From positions 1,410,501-1,474,500 of the forward strand of contig NZ_JAUSZF010000001.1 in assembly GCF_030817315.1 (NCBI RefSeq): a stretch of 64,000 nt of DNA, read 5' to 3'. The notes beneath the pieces are model-generated. The model did not search any database, was not told the DNA's origin, and saw nothing but the letters and a program-made list of their open reading frames with translations. Made by a program: the position numbers and the translations under genes. Positions 18,232-28,731 of this stretch are shown piece after piece. Numbering within the stretch: the stretch's first letter is position 1; every line of letters begins with the position of its first letter. The stretch is from Sphingomonas faeni (lineage in GTDB: Bacteria > Pseudomonadota > Alphaproteobacteria > Sphingomonadales > Sphingomonadaceae).

Positions 18232-19220
18232 CAACGACTACGCTCCTCCCGGACCCGACCTCGTCCCTGTCGCGCGAATCCGCCCGCGAGGCGTTCGCCG
18301 ACATCCTCGACGCGCGCGCCAGCGACGACGCGATCGCCACCTTCCTCACCGATCTCGCGACCCGCGGCGAGACCAGCATTGAGATCGCCGAAGCCGCCCG
18401 CGCACTCCGCAACCGGATGATCCCGATCGACGCCCCCGCCGGCGCGATCGACGTCTGCGGCACCGGCGGCGACGGCCACCACACCTTGAACGTCTCGACC
18501 GCCGTCGCGCTCGTCGTCGCCGCGACCGGCGTGCCCGTCGCCAAGCACGGCAACCGCGCCGCCTCCAGCAAAGCCGGCGCCGCCGACACGCTGGAAGTGC
18601 TCGGACTCGACATGGACCGCGCCGGCGCCACCGCGGAGGCGAGCCTCAACGAGATCGGCATCGCCTTCCTGTTCGCCGCCAACCACCACCCGGCGATGAA
18701 GCGCATCACCCCGATCCGTCAGCGCATCGGCCGTCGCACGATCTTCAACCTGATGGGCCCGCTCGCCAACCCGGCCGGCACTACCCGCCAGCTGATCGGC
18801 ATCGCCCGCCCCGATTACGTCGCGCTCTACGCCGACGCGCTCGAACAACTCGGCACCGAAGCCGCACTCGTCGTCTCGGGCGAAGAAGGCCTCGACGAAC
18901 TGTCGGGCGCCGGCCCCAGCATCGTCGCCTCGGTCGGCAGCGTCGCGCTCCCCGCAAGGATCACGCCCGAAGACGCCGGCCTCACCCGCCACGCCACCAC
19001 CGATATCCGCGGCGGCGACGCGGCCCACAACGCCGACGCGCTCCGCCGCCTGCTCAAGGGCGAGGCGGGACCCTACCGCGACGCCGTCCTGCTCAACGCC
19101 GCCGCCGCCTTGATGGTCGCCGGCACCGTCCCCACTCTCGTCGAAGGCGCCGCGCAAGCCGCCGCCGCCCTCGACACCGGCAGCGCCGACGCGCTGCTCG
19201 CCCGCTGGATCGCCTACTGA
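18228..19220 (+). CDS. trpD: anthranilate phosphoribosyltransferase
   Basis: TrpD joins anthranilate to phosphoribosyl pyrophosphate. The 330-residue protein has the diagnostic [15 protein letters not shown] (PRPP and metal binding), [18 protein letters not shown], the anthranilate-site segment [15 protein letters not shown], and [14 protein letters not shown] 18228 overlaps the trpG stop by four bases and follows a strong AAGGGGA supplied by the upstream repeat. It is part of trpG-trpD-trpC-moaC. Confidence 0.96.
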   Translation: MTTTTLLPDPTSSLSRESAREAFADILDARASDDAIATFLTDLATRGETSIEIAEAARALRNRMIPIDAPAGAIDVCGTGGDGHHTLNVSTAVALVVAATGVPVAKHGNRAASSKAGAADTLEVLGLDMDRAGATAEASLNEIGIAFLFAANHHPAMKRITPIRQRIGRRTIFNLMGPLANPAGTTRQLIGIARPDYVALYADALEQLGTEAALVVSGEEGLDELSGAGPSIVASVGSVALPARITPEDAGLTRHATTDIRGGDAAHNADALRRLLKGEAGPYRDAVLLNAAAALMVAGTVPTLVEGAAQAAAALDTGSADALLARWIAY

Positions 19221-19221
19221 C

Positions 19222-19998
19222 ATGACCATGCTCGACCGTATCCTCGAGACCAAGCGCGCCGAAGTCGCTGCGCGGAAAGCCACGACCTCGCTAGCCGATA
19301 TCGACGCCGGCATCGCCCGGATGTCGAAGCCACGCGGCTTCCGCGCCGCACTCGATGCAAAGACCGGCTACGCACTGGTCGCCGAGGTCAAGAAGGCCAG
19401 CCCCTCGAAGGGCCTGATCCGCGCCGACTTCGACCCCGTCGCGCACGCCCGCGCGTACGAAGCCGGCGGTGCCGCGTGCCTGTCGGTGCTGACCGACGAA
19501 AAGTGGTTCCAGGGCTCAGACGCGTATCTGACCGCCGCCCGCGACGCAGTCTCGATCCCGGTCCTGCGCAAGGATTTCATGGTCGACCCGTGGCAGTCGA
19601 CCGAGGCGCGCGCGATCGGCGCCGACTGCATCCTGATCATCGTCGCCGCGCTCGACGACATCCAGATGGCCGAGATCGAGGCGTCCGCGCTCGAATGCGG
19701 GATGGACGTGCTGGTCGAGGTCCACGACGCGCATGAAATGGAGCGCGCGCTACGGCTCAAGTCGCGCCTGATCGGCGTCAACAACCGCGACCTGCGCGAC
19801 TTCACCGTCGACTTCCAGCGCACCTACGATCTCGTCGGCAAGGCGCCCAAGGACTGCACCTTCGTCGCCGAAAGCGGCCTCACAACCCGCGCAGAACTCG
19901 ACGCGATGGCCGAGCACGACATCCACTGCTTCCTGATCGGCGAAGCGCTCATGCGCCAGGACGACATCGAAGCCGCAACGCGCGCTCTCGTCGGATGA
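19222..19998 (+). CDS. trpC: indole-3-glycerol phosphate synthase
   Basis: TrpC closes the indole ring from carboxyphenylamino-deoxyribulose phosphate. The 258-residue single-function TIM barrel has [13 protein letters not shown] (catalytic Lys), [35 protein letters not shown] and FVAESGL. No fused TrpF is present. It begins one base after trpD; ATG 19228 two codons later is an equally possible start. The 3' end overlaps moaC by four bases. Confidence 0.95.
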   Translation: MTMLDRILETKRAEVAARKATTSLADIDAGIARMSKPRGFRAALDAKTGYALVAEVKKASPSKGLIRADFDPVAHARAYEAGGAACLSVLTDEKWFQGSDAYLTAARDAVSIPVLRKDFMVDPWQSTEARAIGADCILIIVAALDDIQMAEIEASALECGMDVLVEVHDAHEMERALRLKSRLIGVNNRDLRDFTVDFQRTYDLVGKAPKDCTFVAESGLTTRAELDAMAEHDIHCFLIGEALMRQDDIEAATRALVG

Positions 19999-20462
19999 CC
20001 GGCCTCACCCACATCGACGAAGCCGGCGCGGCAAGAATGGTCGACGTCGGCGGCAAGGCGGTCACCGCCCGCGAGGCCGTCGCCTCCGGCCGCATCACCA
20101 TGTCCACCGAAGCCGCCACGGCAATCGGCGCCGGCACCGCGAAGAAGGGCGACGTCCTGGCGGTAGCCCGCGTCGCCGGCATCATGGCCGCCAAGCGCAC
20201 CAGCGACCTGATCCCGCTATGCCACCCGCTCCCGCTGACAAAGGTCGAGATCGACCTAGTCGTCGACGAAACCGGCGTAACCGCCACCGCCACCGCCTCG
20301 ACCGAAGGCAAGACCGGCGTCGAAATGGAAGCGCTCACTGCCGCAACGGTCACGCTCCTCACGATCTACGACATGGCCAAGGCCATCGACAAAACAATGG
20401 TCCTCTCAGACATCCGCGTCCGCGCGAAATCCGGCGGCAAATCCGGAAACTGGACCGCCTAA
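19995..20462 (+). CDS. moaC: cyclic pyranopterin monophosphate synthase
   Basis: MoaC makes cyclic pyranopterin monophosphate from the MoaA product in molybdenum cofactor synthesis. At 155 residues it is the normal length. Conserved segments are [38 protein letters not shown], and [20 protein letters not shown] with the active-site Lys in the following KAIDKTM. It overlaps trpC (ATGA). moeA, acting later in the same pathway, lies 1.3 kb downstream beyond the TonB-like gene. Confidence 0.95.
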   Translation: MTGLTHIDEAGAARMVDVGGKAVTAREAVASGRITMSTEAATAIGAGTAKKGDVLAVARVAGIMAAKRTSDLIPLCHPLPLTKVEIDLVVDETGVTATATASTEGKTGVEMEALTAATVTLLTIYDMAKAIDKTMVLSDIRVRAKSGGKSGNWTA

Positions 20463-20469
20463 CGAGGAA

Positions 20470-20522
20470 CCCTCTCCCCAAAGGGGAGAGGGAAAGACGC
20501 CAAAGGCGGCGAGGGTGAGGGC
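20470..20522. repeat. CCCTCTCCCC palindrome, intergenic
   Basis: Arms CCCTCTCCCC (20470-20479) and GGGGAGAGGG (20483-20492) with a three-base loop are followed by GGCGGCGAGGGTGAGGG. It lies between the convergent moaC and TonB-like genes and could form a terminator-like hairpin. It differs in sequence from the GAAGGC family. Confidence 0.7.
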
Positions 20523-20554
20523 AAGCCAAACAGAACGCGCTCGGCTATGGCCCC

Positions 20555-21295
20555 TCAATCCCCATCCATAGACCAGTCGTGGCTCTCCACGATCGTAGAC
20601 TCCACCGGCCGCCCCGCCGCATCCAGCGAAGGGTCATACCGAAACCGCTGTTCGATCAACCGGCACGTCAGGTCATCCAGCACCCGGCTCCCGCTAGACC
20701 GCGTCACCCGGCACCGCGACACCCGCCCATTGGTCTGGACCAAATACCGCACGAACACCCGCCCCCGGATCCCCGTCTCTGCGGCCTCGCGCGGATAATC
20801 CGAGTCCCTCAACCGCCCGCTGCGCCACTCCGGCGGTGTTTCCTCACCGCCGCCGCCGTCGCCGTCTCCATACCCGCCGCTGCCGGTCCCATTACCGATC
20901 CCGCCACTCCCGGTCCCCGGCCCGCGAACGTTCGAAGCCCCCGAAGTCGCCTCCGCACCCACCCCAGCCTTCTCCGCCACCACGACAGGCGGCGGCACGA
21001 CGATCGGCACGATCTGCGGCGGCGCCACCACCTCGGTAGCCTTCGACTTCAGGTTAGACGGCGACGCAGCCCCCTCGGGCTTACGGCTAGGCGACGGCCG
21101 AGGCCTGACCTTCTCCTCGGGCGGCGGTGGCGGAGGCGGCGCCGCATCGAACACCTTCAACGCATCGGTCACCGCTCCCGGCATCGTCACCACCAGCCCC
21201 GACAGCAGCGCATAACCAAGCATCCCCGGCAGCAGCACCGCACCCACCGCCGCCCCGATCCTGTCTTTCGCCCGAGGCGTATAGCGTGTCATCAT
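20555..21295 (-). CDS. TonB-like energy transducer family protein
   Basis: The protein has about 246 residues in TonB layout. An N-terminal cytoplasmic stretch leads to one membrane anchor (about 14-36, GAAVGAVLLPGMLGYALL), then a Pro-rich spacer (PPPPPPPEEKVRPRPSPSRK), a long Gly-rich linker (about 130-165) and a C-terminal TonB domain (DYPREAAETGIRGRVFVRYL, RVTRSSGSRVLDDLTCRLI). It would link inner-membrane energy to outer-membrane receptors, but no ExbB/ExbD or receptor gene is adjacent. ATG 21295 or 21292 starts the protein; an upstream in-frame extension to 21391 looks unlikely because it precedes the anchor with atypical sequence. Confidence 0.8.
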   Translation of the reverse strand: MMTRYTPRAKDRIGAAVGAVLLPGMLGYALLSGLVVTMPGAVTDALKVFDAAPPPPPPPEEKVRPRPSPSRKPEGAASPSNLKSKATEVVAPPQIVPIVVPPPVVVAEKAGVGAEATSGASNVRGPGTGSGGIGNGTGSGGYGDGDGGGGEETPPEWRSGRLRDSDYPREAAETGIRGRVFVRYLVQTNGRVSRCRVTRSSGSRVLDDLTCRLIEQRFRYDPSLDAAGRPVESTIVESHDWSMDGD

Positions 21296-21805
21296 ACTGA
21301 TCTGGTGTCTCTTTCCCCCAAACAAAGCCCCGCGCGCCATGAACGCGCACTGGCCAAGCCCCCAGAAGACCCGATCGCGACCAACCCACACCCGTCATCG
21401 CAGAAGAAGCGCGCCGCCCACCCAAATAAAAATACCACCCCGGCGAAGGCCGGGGCCCAGTTGGGAAAGCCGACGCAATAACGAGCGACGTCCGCCCAAC
21501 ACTTGTTTCCCCGCGAAGGCGGGGACCCAGCCTGGGCTCCCGCCTTCGCGGGAGAACAAGGAGGAGGTAACTAACGTACGATACCCGTCAGCTCAAAGCG
21601 CCCCAATCAATCCGCAACCCACACCCCACTAACCCAACAACACCTGTCCTACACACCAGACCCATGGCAAAGCGCGGAACATACCCACGCACCCTGCGCT
21701 TCCCCCATACGAAACCGCCCCAAGGCACAAACCGCCAAACTGCTCCCAGCGTCTATACTTCCTATACTTCACTTTTCAGAAACGCCCGAAAACAGAGTCT
21801 TACGC
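21296..21805. repeat. 510-base spacer with palindromic repeats
   Basis: No convincing gene is seen. A CCCCGGCGAAGGCCGGGG palindrome lies at 21438-21455. A GAAGGC-family inverted pair occupies 21505-21524 and 21538-21558. A short tandem TATACTTCCTATACTTC occurs near 21755-21772, about 35 bases before moeA, and may include promoter elements. Short frames in this stretch lack ribosome binding sites and homology cues. Confidence 0.75.
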
Positions 21806-22987
21806 ATGACCCTAGTCCCCGTCGCCGAAGCCCAGACCCGCCTCTTCGCCATGGCCCCCCGCGTCGGCAGTGAGGCCGTGGCGTTACGCGAAGCCGCCGG
21901 CCGCTGGGCCGCGGAGGACATCCTCGCCCGCCGCACGCAGCCGGCCGCCGACCTCTCGGCGATGGACGGCTACGCGATCCGCTTTGAAGACCTCCCCGGC
22001 CCCTGGAAAGTCATCGGCGAAAGCGCCGCCGGCCGCCCCTTCATCGGCAAAGTCGCCCCCGGAGAAGCCACGCGAATCTTCACCGGCGCAGCGATGCCCG
22101 AAGGCGCCGACACCGTCATGGTCCAGGAAGAGGCCGAACGGGACGGCGAAACCCTGATCCTCGCCGGCGAAGGCCCGGAGACATTCGGCCGCAACACCCG
22201 CCGCAAAGGCCTCGACTTCACGACCGGCACCCGCCTGATCGCCGCCGGCGACCGCCTCAGCCCCGCGCGCATCGCGGTCGCCGCGACCGGCGGCCATGGC
22301 AGCCTCACCGTCAACCGCCGCGTCCGCGTCGCCGTCGCCGCCACCGGAGACGAACTCGTCCCCCCCGGCTCGACGACCGACGGCGTCGCACTCCCCGAAT
22401 CGAACGGCATCATGCTGGCGGCAATGCTCGCCGACATGCCCGTCGACATCATCGACCTCGGCATCCTGCCCGACAATCTCGAAATCCTGCGCGAGGCGTT
22501 CGCCAGCGTGCAGGCCGACCTGCTCGTCACCACCGGCGGTGCGTCGGTCGGCGATCACGACCTGGTCCGCCCCGCAATCGAGGCGGCCGGCGGCACGATA
22601 GATTTCTGGCGGATTGCCCTGCGCCCCGGCAAGCCGATGATGGCCGGCCGGATCGGCGAGATGATGGTGCTCGGCCTCCCCGGCAACCCGGTCTCCGCGT
22701 TCGTCACCGCCACGCTGTTCGTGAAGCCGGTCGTGGCGCACATGGCCGGCGCGCGCGACCCGCTCCCTCAGTCGACCCACGCGCTGCTCGGCGAAGACCT
22801 CCCCGCCAACAATGCTCGGACCGACTATCTCCGCGCCGAACTCCGCGACGGCAAGGCCTATGCCTCGACGATCCAGGACAGCTCGATGCTCCTCACGCTG
22901 GCCCGCTCGACCTGCCTGATCGTCCGCGCCGGCAACGCGCCGGTGGCATACGAAGGCGAATCGGCGGAAATCCTCGTTATCGCGTGA
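21806..22987 (+). CDS. moeA: molybdopterin molybdenumtransferase
   Basis: MoeA inserts molybdate into adenylylated molybdopterin. The 393 residues are family-typical: MDGYAIRFEDLPG in the N-terminal domain, FTGAAMPEGADTVMVQEE, the MoCF-binding motif TTGGASVGDHDLVRPA, and GLPGNPVSAFVTATLFV. A C-terminal domain IV is present. It is 68 bases upstream of lexA on the same strand; the intact LexA box between them suggests lexA has its own promoter. Confidence 0.95.
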   Translation: MTLVPVAEAQTRLFAMAPRVGSEAVALREAAGRWAAEDILARRTQPAADLSAMDGYAIRFEDLPGPWKVIGESAAGRPFIGKVAPGEATRIFTGAAMPEGADTVMVQEEAERDGETLILAGEGPETFGRNTRRKGLDFTTGTRLIAAGDRLSPARIAVAATGGHGSLTVNRRVRVAVAATGDELVPPGSTTDGVALPESNGIMLAAMLADMPVDIIDLGILPDNLEILREAFASVQADLLVTTGGASVGDHDLVRPAIEAAGGTIDFWRIALRPGKPMMAGRIGEMMVLGLPGNPVSAFVTATLFVKPVVAHMAGARDPLPQSTHALLGEDLPANNARTDYLRAELRDGKAYASTIQDSSMLLTLARSTCLIVRAGNAPVAYEGESAEILVIA

Positions 22988-23013
22988 TACGGACGCTTGA
23001 CGGCGTTAATTAT

Positions 23014-23039
23014 GTTCCATAGAAGTTCCCAGTCTGTTC
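23014..23039 (+). promoter_or_regulatory. LexA operator: three GTTC half-sites at 11-base spacing
   Basis: GTTC occurs at 23014-23017, 23025-23028 and 23036-23039, exactly 11 bases apart, giving GTTC-N7-GTTC-N7-GTTC. This is two overlapping copies of the alphaproteobacterial SOS box GTTC-N7-GTTC. It lies 17-42 bases before the lexA ATG, as expected for autoregulation. Confidence 0.9.
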
Positions 23040-23055
23040 CGGACGGAGAACCGCC

Positions 23056-23730
23056 ATGCTCACGCGCAAGCAGCACGAACTCGTCTGCTTCATCAACGAT
23101 CGCCTCAACGAAACCGGCGTATCGCCGTCGTTCGAGGAGATGAAGGACGCGCTCGACCTCAAGTCGAAGTCGGGCGTCCACCGTCTGATCAGCGCGCTCG
23201 AGGAGCGCAACTTCATCCGCCGCCTGCCGAACCGCGCACGCGCACTCGAAGTGCTGCGCATGCCCGAGCGGGCGGAGAAAAAGGCGCCGTCGAAGGCGTC
23301 GAACGTCAAGGCGGCCCCCACCGCCGCAACGCCGCAACCGGCCAACGACGTCATCGAGATCCCCCTCCACGGCCGCATCGCCGCCGGCGTCCCGATCGAG
23401 GCGTTCGAAGGCAGCACGATGCTAGCCGTCCCCGCCGCGCTTCTCGGCACCGGCGAACACTATGCGCTGGAAGTCTCCGGGGACTCGATGGTCGAAGCCG
23501 GTATCCTGGACGGCGACTACGCCCTAATCCGCCGCACCGAGACCGCCCGCGATGGCGAGATCGTCGTCGCGCTGATCGAAGACAGCGAAGCCACGCTGAA
23601 ATACTTCCGCCGCGAAGGCGCGATGGTCCGCCTCGACCCGGCCAACCGCGCCTACGACCCCCAACGCTACGCCCCCGCGCAAGTCCGCGTGCAGGGCAAA
23701 CTCTCCGGCATCCTCCGCCGCTACGACTGA
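23056..23730 (+). CDS. lexA: SOS response repressor LexA
   Basis: LexA represses DNA-damage genes and self-cleaves when RecA filaments form. The 224-residue protein has a winged-helix DNA-binding domain (1-68, [37 protein letters not shown]) and a Lys/Ala linker. The S24 peptidase domain follows, with the Ala110-Gly111 cleavage site, Ser144 (SGDSM) and Lys182 (ATLKYF). The recognition helix is of the alphaproteobacterial kind, matching the GTTC-N7-GTTC sites upstream. Its 3' end overlaps the convergent comEC gene by 10 bases. Confidence 0.97.
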   Translation: MLTRKQHELVCFINDRLNETGVSPSFEEMKDALDLKSKSGVHRLISALEERNFIRRLPNRARALEVLRMPERAEKKAPSKASNVKAAPTAATPQPANDVIEIPLHGRIAAGVPIEAFEGSTMLAVPAALLGTGEHYALEVSGDSMVEAGILDGDYALIRRTETARDGEIVVALIEDSEATLKYFRREGAMVRLDPANRAYDPQRYAPAQVRVQGKLSGILRRYD

Positions 23731-25952
23731 ACCGCTCCATCGCGGAGCCGAGCGTGCCGCGAACTGAACGAGCGCGCGGCACGCTCAAGAACGGGCGGAT
23801 CGCGCCAGGGGTGGCGATCGCCCGCCTCGAGGATCGTCACGACCGTCCCCGTCCCCAAAGTCAGCGCGACCCCGCCCGTCCGTCGCAGAACACGGCGGTC
23901 CAGCTTTAGCCACCGCGGCACACAACGTTTCGGCAGACCGCGTTCGCTGACCACGACGTCAGCGCTGCGACAGGCGGCGATCAGTTCGGCGATTGGGACC
24001 ATATAGGCGCTGCGGGTCGCGAGGATCCGCCACATCCTTCCCCGAGCGGCGATATCGGTGACGCAAAGATCACGACTGCATCGAGCGTCGGGCTGATCCG
24101 CAAGCAACAGCGGCTCGCCGTCCACCCCGCCATTCTCGGCGAGCATGTCCCGCGTATAGTCCCCAGCCCGATCACGCAGCATAGCCAACCCCGCCGCCGT
24201 CCGCACCGCAACATGACGACCGTCACCCGTAACGAGAACGTCAGGCGCCGGTGTTGTCAACGCCCAGATCGCTCCGGCCACCAGCGGCAGCAGCCCCAGT
24301 TGCCGCAACCGCGTCCGCCACAATGCAATCCAAATCCCTCCAACGACCATCAGCGCAAACGCCGCCGTCGGCATCGCCGGCAAGGACCGCACCGAACCGG
24401 GGGCGCCAGCGACGATATGTGCAAGCCACAAAAGCGCATCGAGCGAGCGCTGCACCAGCCACCAGATCGGCGCGCCAAGACCGCCGGCGTCGAGCAGCAA
24501 CGCGAGCGCTTCCAACGGCATCACGACGAACGTCGTCAACGGAATCGCGACGATGTTGGCGAACGCCCCGTACAGCCCGGCCTTGTGGAAATGATAGACC
24601 GCGATCGGCATCAGCGCGAATTCGACCAGCAGCCCCGTCAGCAACAGCGACGCGACGCCGCGTGCCAGCTTGCGTCCTCGCCCCTCGTCATGTGGCCCGA
24701 AGAATGCGCGGATCACCGGATGTTCGTGCAGGGCCATGATGGCGGTGATCGCCGCGAACGACAGTTGGAAGCTAGGCCCGGCCGCCGATTCCGGCAACAC
24801 CAGCATGACGCACGCCGCCCCCGCCGCGACGAGCCGCAACGTCATCGCCTCGCGTCCCATCGCCAGCGCCGCCAGCACGAGCAGCGCCGCGACGCACGAA
24901 CGGATCGTCGGCACCTGGCTCCCGGTCAGCAAGGTATAACCGATCGCCGCCGCCGCCCCGGCCAACGCGGCGATCAACGGCAGTCGCGCGTGCAAAGCCA
25001 GCCACGGACTGAGCGCCAGCAGACGCAACACGATCAGCATCGTCGCCGCCACCGCCGCGGTAATGTGCAGTCCGCTCACCGACAGCAAATGCGCGAGACC
25101 TGCCCGGCGCATCGCCTCCGAATCCTCTTCGCTGATCGCGCCGACGTCGCCGGTCGCAAGCGCGGCCGCGATACCGCCCGCGCTGCCATCCAGCCGCGAT
25201 ACAATATGGTGCGACAGCGCGACACGGATGCCAGCGCCTGATTCGCTTGACCTAGTCACGACCACCGGTGCGAAGCCGCGCCCGGTCGCGCCGATCCCGC
25301 CGAACCACGCGACGCGCGCGAAGTCGTACGCGCCCGGCACCGCGGGGAGCGGCGGTGGCATCAGCCGCGCCCGCAACTGGATGACCGCCCCCGTCCCCAG
25401 CAGGTTCGGCGCATCCGCTTCCGCCAGATTGACGCGGACGCGGTACGGCAAGGATATTGGCTGCCCGCCGGTCTCCACCCCCTTCCCAACCGGCAATACC
25501 GTCAGCCGCACCAGCTTCCGCGCCACCAACGGCTCGATCGCCTCAACCTTCGCCGAGAAACGCGCGATCGTCGGACCGCCCAGAACCGGCCGCGCCACCC
25601 ATTCCGACCGCGCCCAGATCAACCCGAGCCCCAGCGCCGCCGTCAGCAACCCGATCGCCAGCGCCCGCGCCGCACGACCGCCCTGCCCCACGGCCAGACA
25701 TGCCAACCCGCCTGCGACCAACAGCAGCACCGCGACGCACCACGCTGCCGGGTCCGGTAACGCAAACCACAGCGCGATCCCGCCGCCGAGCATTACCGGC
25801 AGCCACAGCACCAGTTGGTCGCGCTCTGCCTCCAGCCAGCGTTCCACGGCCAGCCCGACCACGGCAAGCCCAACGACAGCCCCCCATCGCGGCACGCCCA
25901 TTTGTCGCCGCCAAGGACGCATGCTAGGGGCGGCGACGGCTGTTATGGCCAT
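23721..25952 (-). CDS. comEC: ComEC/Rec2 family DNA uptake channel
   Basis: The 743-residue polytopic inner-membrane protein has an N-terminal domain of the DUF4131 type (two helices, then a beta-rich OB-like region around 130-215) followed by the competence core with about eight helices ([20 protein letters not shown] is diagnostic, about 283-302). The C-terminal region (about 575-743) keeps only a faint [14 protein letters not shown] trace of the metallo-beta-lactamase domain and lacks a HxHxDH motif. It would transport single-stranded DNA inward. ATG 25952 follows TGGAGA; ATG 25922 is an alternative. It is divergent from gltX. Confidence 0.88.
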   Translation of the reverse strand: MAITAVAAPSMRPWRRQMGVPRWGAVVGLAVVGLAVERWLEAERDQLVLWLPVMLGGGIALWFALPDPAAWCVAVLLLVAGGLACLAVGQGGRAARALAIGLLTAALGLGLIWARSEWVARPVLGGPTIARFSAKVEAIEPLVARKLVRLTVLPVGKGVETGGQPISLPYRVRVNLAEADAPNLLGTGAVIQLRARLMPPPLPAVPGAYDFARVAWFGGIGATGRGFAPVVVTRSSESGAGIRVALSHHIVSRLDGSAGGIAAALATGDVGAISEEDSEAMRRAGLAHLLSVSGLHITAAVAATMLIVLRLLALSPWLALHARLPLIAALAGAAAAIGYTLLTGSQVPTIRSCVAALLVLAALAMGREAMTLRLVAAGAACVMLVLPESAAGPSFQLSFAAITAIMALHEHPVIRAFFGPHDEGRGRKLARGVASLLLTGLLVEFALMPIAVYHFHKAGLYGAFANIVAIPLTTFVVMPLEALALLLDAGGLGAPIWWLVQRSLDALLWLAHIVAGAPGSVRSLPAMPTAAFALMVVGGIWIALWRTRLRQLGLLPLVAGAIWALTTPAPDVLVTGDGRHVAVRTAAGLAMLRDRAGDYTRDMLAENGGVDGEPLLLADQPDARCSRDLCVTDIAARGRMWRILATRSAYMVPIAELIAACRSADVVVSERGLPKRCVPRWLKLDRRVLRRTGGVALTLGTGTVVTILEAGDRHPWRDPPVLERAARSFSSRHARLRDGAVQS

Positions 25953-25991
25953 CGTTTCTCCATTGTTTCATCAGTCTGGGAGCACCCGCGG

Positions 25992-27422
25992 TTGGGCGCA
26001 ATATCTGATACGGGCACCGCCAATTCGGCCGCACCCGTGGTTACCCGTTTCGCTCCGTCGCCGACGGGGTTCCTGCATCTCGGCGGCGCGCGCACCGCGC
26101 TGTTCAACTGGCTGTTCGCAAAGGCGAACGGGGGTAAGTTCCTGTTGCGGATCGAGGATACCGACCGGGTCCGCTCGACCCAGCCGGCGATCGACGCGAT
26201 CATCGACGGGATGCGCTGGCTCGGGCTAGACTGGGACGGCGACGTCGTCATGCAGTTCGCCGGGGCCGAGCGCCACGCGCAGGTCGCGCACGAGATGCTG
26301 GCGAACGGGCATGCCTATCGCTGCTACATGACCAACGACGAGATCGCCGCGATGCGTGCCGAGGCACAGGCCGCAAAGAAGCCGCTCCGCATTCGCAGCC
26401 CGTGGCGCGATCGTCCGGCGAGCGAGGCCCCCGATCTTCCGCATGTCGTCCGCCTGCGCGCGCCGCAGGAAGGTGCCGTCACGATCGAGGATCGCGTGCA
26501 AGGCGCCGTTACGGTCAAGAACGAAGAGATCGACGACCTCGTCCTGCTCCGCTCCGACGGTACGCCGACGTACATGCTCGCGGTCGTCGTCGACGATCAC
26601 GACATGGGCGTCACGCACGTCATCCGCGGCGACGATCACCTCAACAACGCGTTCCGCCAGTTGCCGATCTACCGCGCGATGGGCTGGCCCGAGCCGATCT
26701 ACGCGCATATCCCGCTGATCCACGGTCCCGACGGCGCCAAGTTGTCGAAGCGTCACGGTGCCGTCGGTATCGAGGCCTATCGCGACGAGATGGGCATTCT
26801 GCCCGAAGCGTTCGACAATTACCTGCTCCGGCTCGGCTGGGGGCACGGCGACGACGAAATCATCAGCCGCGAGCAGGCGGTCGAGTGGTTCGACCTGTCG
26901 GGCGTCGGCAAGTCGCCCTCGCGCTTTGATCTCAAGAAGCTAGAGAATCTCAATGGCCATTATATCCGCGAGGCCGACGATGCGCGGCTGGCGCAGCTTG
27001 CCGCCGACCGGCTCGGTCACGGTCTGCCGGACGGCGGATTGGCGCTTCTGACTCGCGCGATGCCGGTCCTGAAGCCACGTGCCGCAAACCTGAACGAGCT
27101 GGCCGAAGGATCGAATTTCCTGTTCAGCCAGCGTCCTTTGGCGATGGATGACGCCGCGTCGAGCCTTTTGCAGGGTGAAGCGAGTGCGATTTTGGCGAAT
27201 GCGCATGCTGAACTTGACGCGCTCGACAAGTGGGATACGGAAGCGCTCGAAGGCGCGGTACGGCGCGTGGCCGAAGCCCGAGGGGTCAAACTCGGTCAGG
27301 TCGCACAGCCGCTTCGCGCCGCGCTGACGGGACGCAAGACGTCACCGGGAATATTCGATGTGCTCGACCTGCTCGGGCGCGACGAGAGCCTCGGTCGGAT
27401 CGCCGACCGAATGGCTAGCTGA
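25992..27422 (+). CDS. gltX: glutamyl-tRNA synthetase
   Basis: The enzyme charges tRNA with glutamate. The catalytic core starts [20 protein letters not shown] (HLGG form of the HIGH motif) and continues to KLSKRHG (KMSKS equivalent), with an anticodon-binding C-terminus; the full length is about 476 residues. No ATG precedes the conserved start. TTG 25992, which follows GGGAG at about nine bases, is the best candidate, and GTG 26037 would begin just before [10 protein letters not shown]. gltA follows 25 bases downstream on the same strand. Confidence 0.93.
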   Translation: MGAISDTGTANSAAPVVTRFAPSPTGFLHLGGARTALFNWLFAKANGGKFLLRIEDTDRVRSTQPAIDAIIDGMRWLGLDWDGDVVMQFAGAERHAQVAHEMLANGHAYRCYMTNDEIAAMRAEAQAAKKPLRIRSPWRDRPASEAPDLPHVVRLRAPQEGAVTIEDRVQGAVTVKNEEIDDLVLLRSDGTPTYMLAVVVDDHDMGVTHVIRGDDHLNNAFRQLPIYRAMGWPEPIYAHIPLIHGPDGAKLSKRHGAVGIEAYRDEMGILPEAFDNYLLRLGWGHGDDEIISREQAVEWFDLSGVGKSPSRFDLKKLENLNGHYIREADDARLAQLAADRLGHGLPDGGLALLTRAMPVLKPRAANLNELAEGSNFLFSQRPLAMDDAASSLLQGEASAILANAHAELDALDKWDTEALEGAVRRVAEARGVKLGQVAQPLRAALTGRKTSPGIFDVLDLLGRDESLGRIADRMAS

Positions 27423-27447
27423 TAAGATTTCGAGGAAGGATACAAGC

Positions 27448-28731
27448 ATGAGCGAGACCGCAACCCTCAAGGTCGATGGCAAGGATTTCGATTATCCGGT
27501 GATGTCCGGAACGGTCGGGCCCGACGTCATCGATATCCGCAAGCTGTACGCACAGACGGACAATTTCACTTATGATCCAGGCTTCACCTCGACGGCGTCG
27601 TGCCAGTCGAAGCTGACCTATATCGATGGTGACGCAGGCACGCTGCTGCACCGTGGCTACACGATCGGTGAACTGGCCGAGCAGTCGAACTTCATGGAAG
27701 TCGCCTATCTGCTCCTGAACGGCGAACTGCCGAGCGCGGACGAGCTGGCGAACTTCTCGAACACGATCACGCGCCACACGATGGTCCACGAGCAGCTCGC
27801 GCAGTTCTTCCGTGGCTTCCGCCGCGACGCGCATCCGATGGCGATCCTGTGCGGCGTCGTCGGCGCGCTGTCGGCCTTCTATCACGATTCGACCGACATC
27901 CATGATCCTGCGCAGCGCGTGATCGCGTCGCATCGCCTGATCGCCAAGATGCCGACGATCGCCGCGATGGCGTACAAGTACAGCGTCGGCCAGCCGTTCG
28001 TCTATCCGGACAACACGCTGAGCTACACTGGCAATTTCCTGAAGATGACGTTCGGCGTGCCGGCCGAGAAGTATGTCGTGAACCCGATCGTCGAAAAGGC
28101 GATGGACCGCATCTTCATCCTCCACGCCGATCACGAGCAGAACGCGTCGACCTCGACCGTCCGTCTTGCCGGTTCGTCGGGCGCCAACCCGTTCGCCTGC
28201 ATCGCCGCCGGCATCGCCTGCCTGTGGGGCCCCGCGCACGGCGGCGCCAACGAAGCCGCGCTCAACATGCTGCATGAGATCGGCACCGTCGACCGCATCC
28301 CCGAGTATATCGCGCGCGCCAAGGACAAGAACGATCCGTTCCGCCTGATGGGCTTTGGTCACCGCGTCTACAAGAACTACGATCCGCGCGCGGCCGTCAT
28401 GCAGACGACCGTCAAGGAAGTGCTCGGCGAGTTGGGCGTCACCGACCCCGTGTTCGACGTCGCGATCGAGCTCGAGCGTCTCGCGCTCAACGATCCGTAC
28501 TTCATCGAGAAGAAGCTGTTCCCGAACGTCGATTTCTATTCGGGCGTGATCCTGTCGGCGATCGGCTTCCCGACCTCGATGTTCACCGTCCTCTTCGCGC
28601 TTGCCCGCACCGTCGGCTGGGTCGCGCAGTGGAACGAGATGATCACTGATCCCGACCAGAAGATCGGCCGTCCGCGCCAGCTGTACAGTGGCCCGACCGC
28701 GCGTGACTACGTCCCGATGGCGTCACGCTGA
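27448..28731 (+). CDS. gltA: type II citrate synthase
   Basis: Citrate synthase condenses oxaloacetate and acetyl-CoA at the entry to the TCA cycle. The 427-residue protein has the active-site segments [36 protein letters not shown] and [15 protein letters not shown], and the C-terminal [10 protein letters not shown]. The N-terminal domain is that of NADH-sensitive hexameric enzymes. A strong GAGGAAGGA precedes ATG 27448. Its stop overlaps the next small gene by one base. Confidence 0.97.
   Translation: MSETATLKVDGKDFDYPVMSGTVGPDVIDIRKLYAQTDNFTYDPGFTSTASCQSKLTYIDGDAGTLLHRGYTIGELAEQSNFMEVAYLLLNGELPSADELANFSNTITRHTMVHEQLAQFFRGFRRDAHPMAILCGVVGALSAFYHDSTDIHDPAQRVIASHRLIAKMPTIAAMAYKYSVGQPFVYPDNTLSYTGNFLKMTFGVPAEKYVVNPIVEKAMDRIFILHADHEQNASTSTVRLAGSSGANPFACIAAGIACLWGPAHGGANEAALNMLHEIGTVDRIPEYIARAKDKNDPFRLMGFGHRVYKNYDPRAAVMQTTVKEVLGELGVTDPVFDVAIELERLALNDPYFIEKKLFPNVDFYSGVILSAIGFPTSMFTVLFALARTVGWVAQWNEMITDPDQKIGRPRQLYSGPTARDYVPMASR

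Noticed and set aside
18036..19313. 425-codon minus-strand frame opposite trpD
   Set aside because: It is the antisense of trpG/trpD, with Gly/Val/Ala/Asp-rich composition and no family signature.
21664..21873. 69-codon plus frame upstream of and overlapping moeA
   Set aside because: There is no ribosome binding site, composition is Pro/Arg/Thr-rich, and it overlaps the well-supported moeA start.
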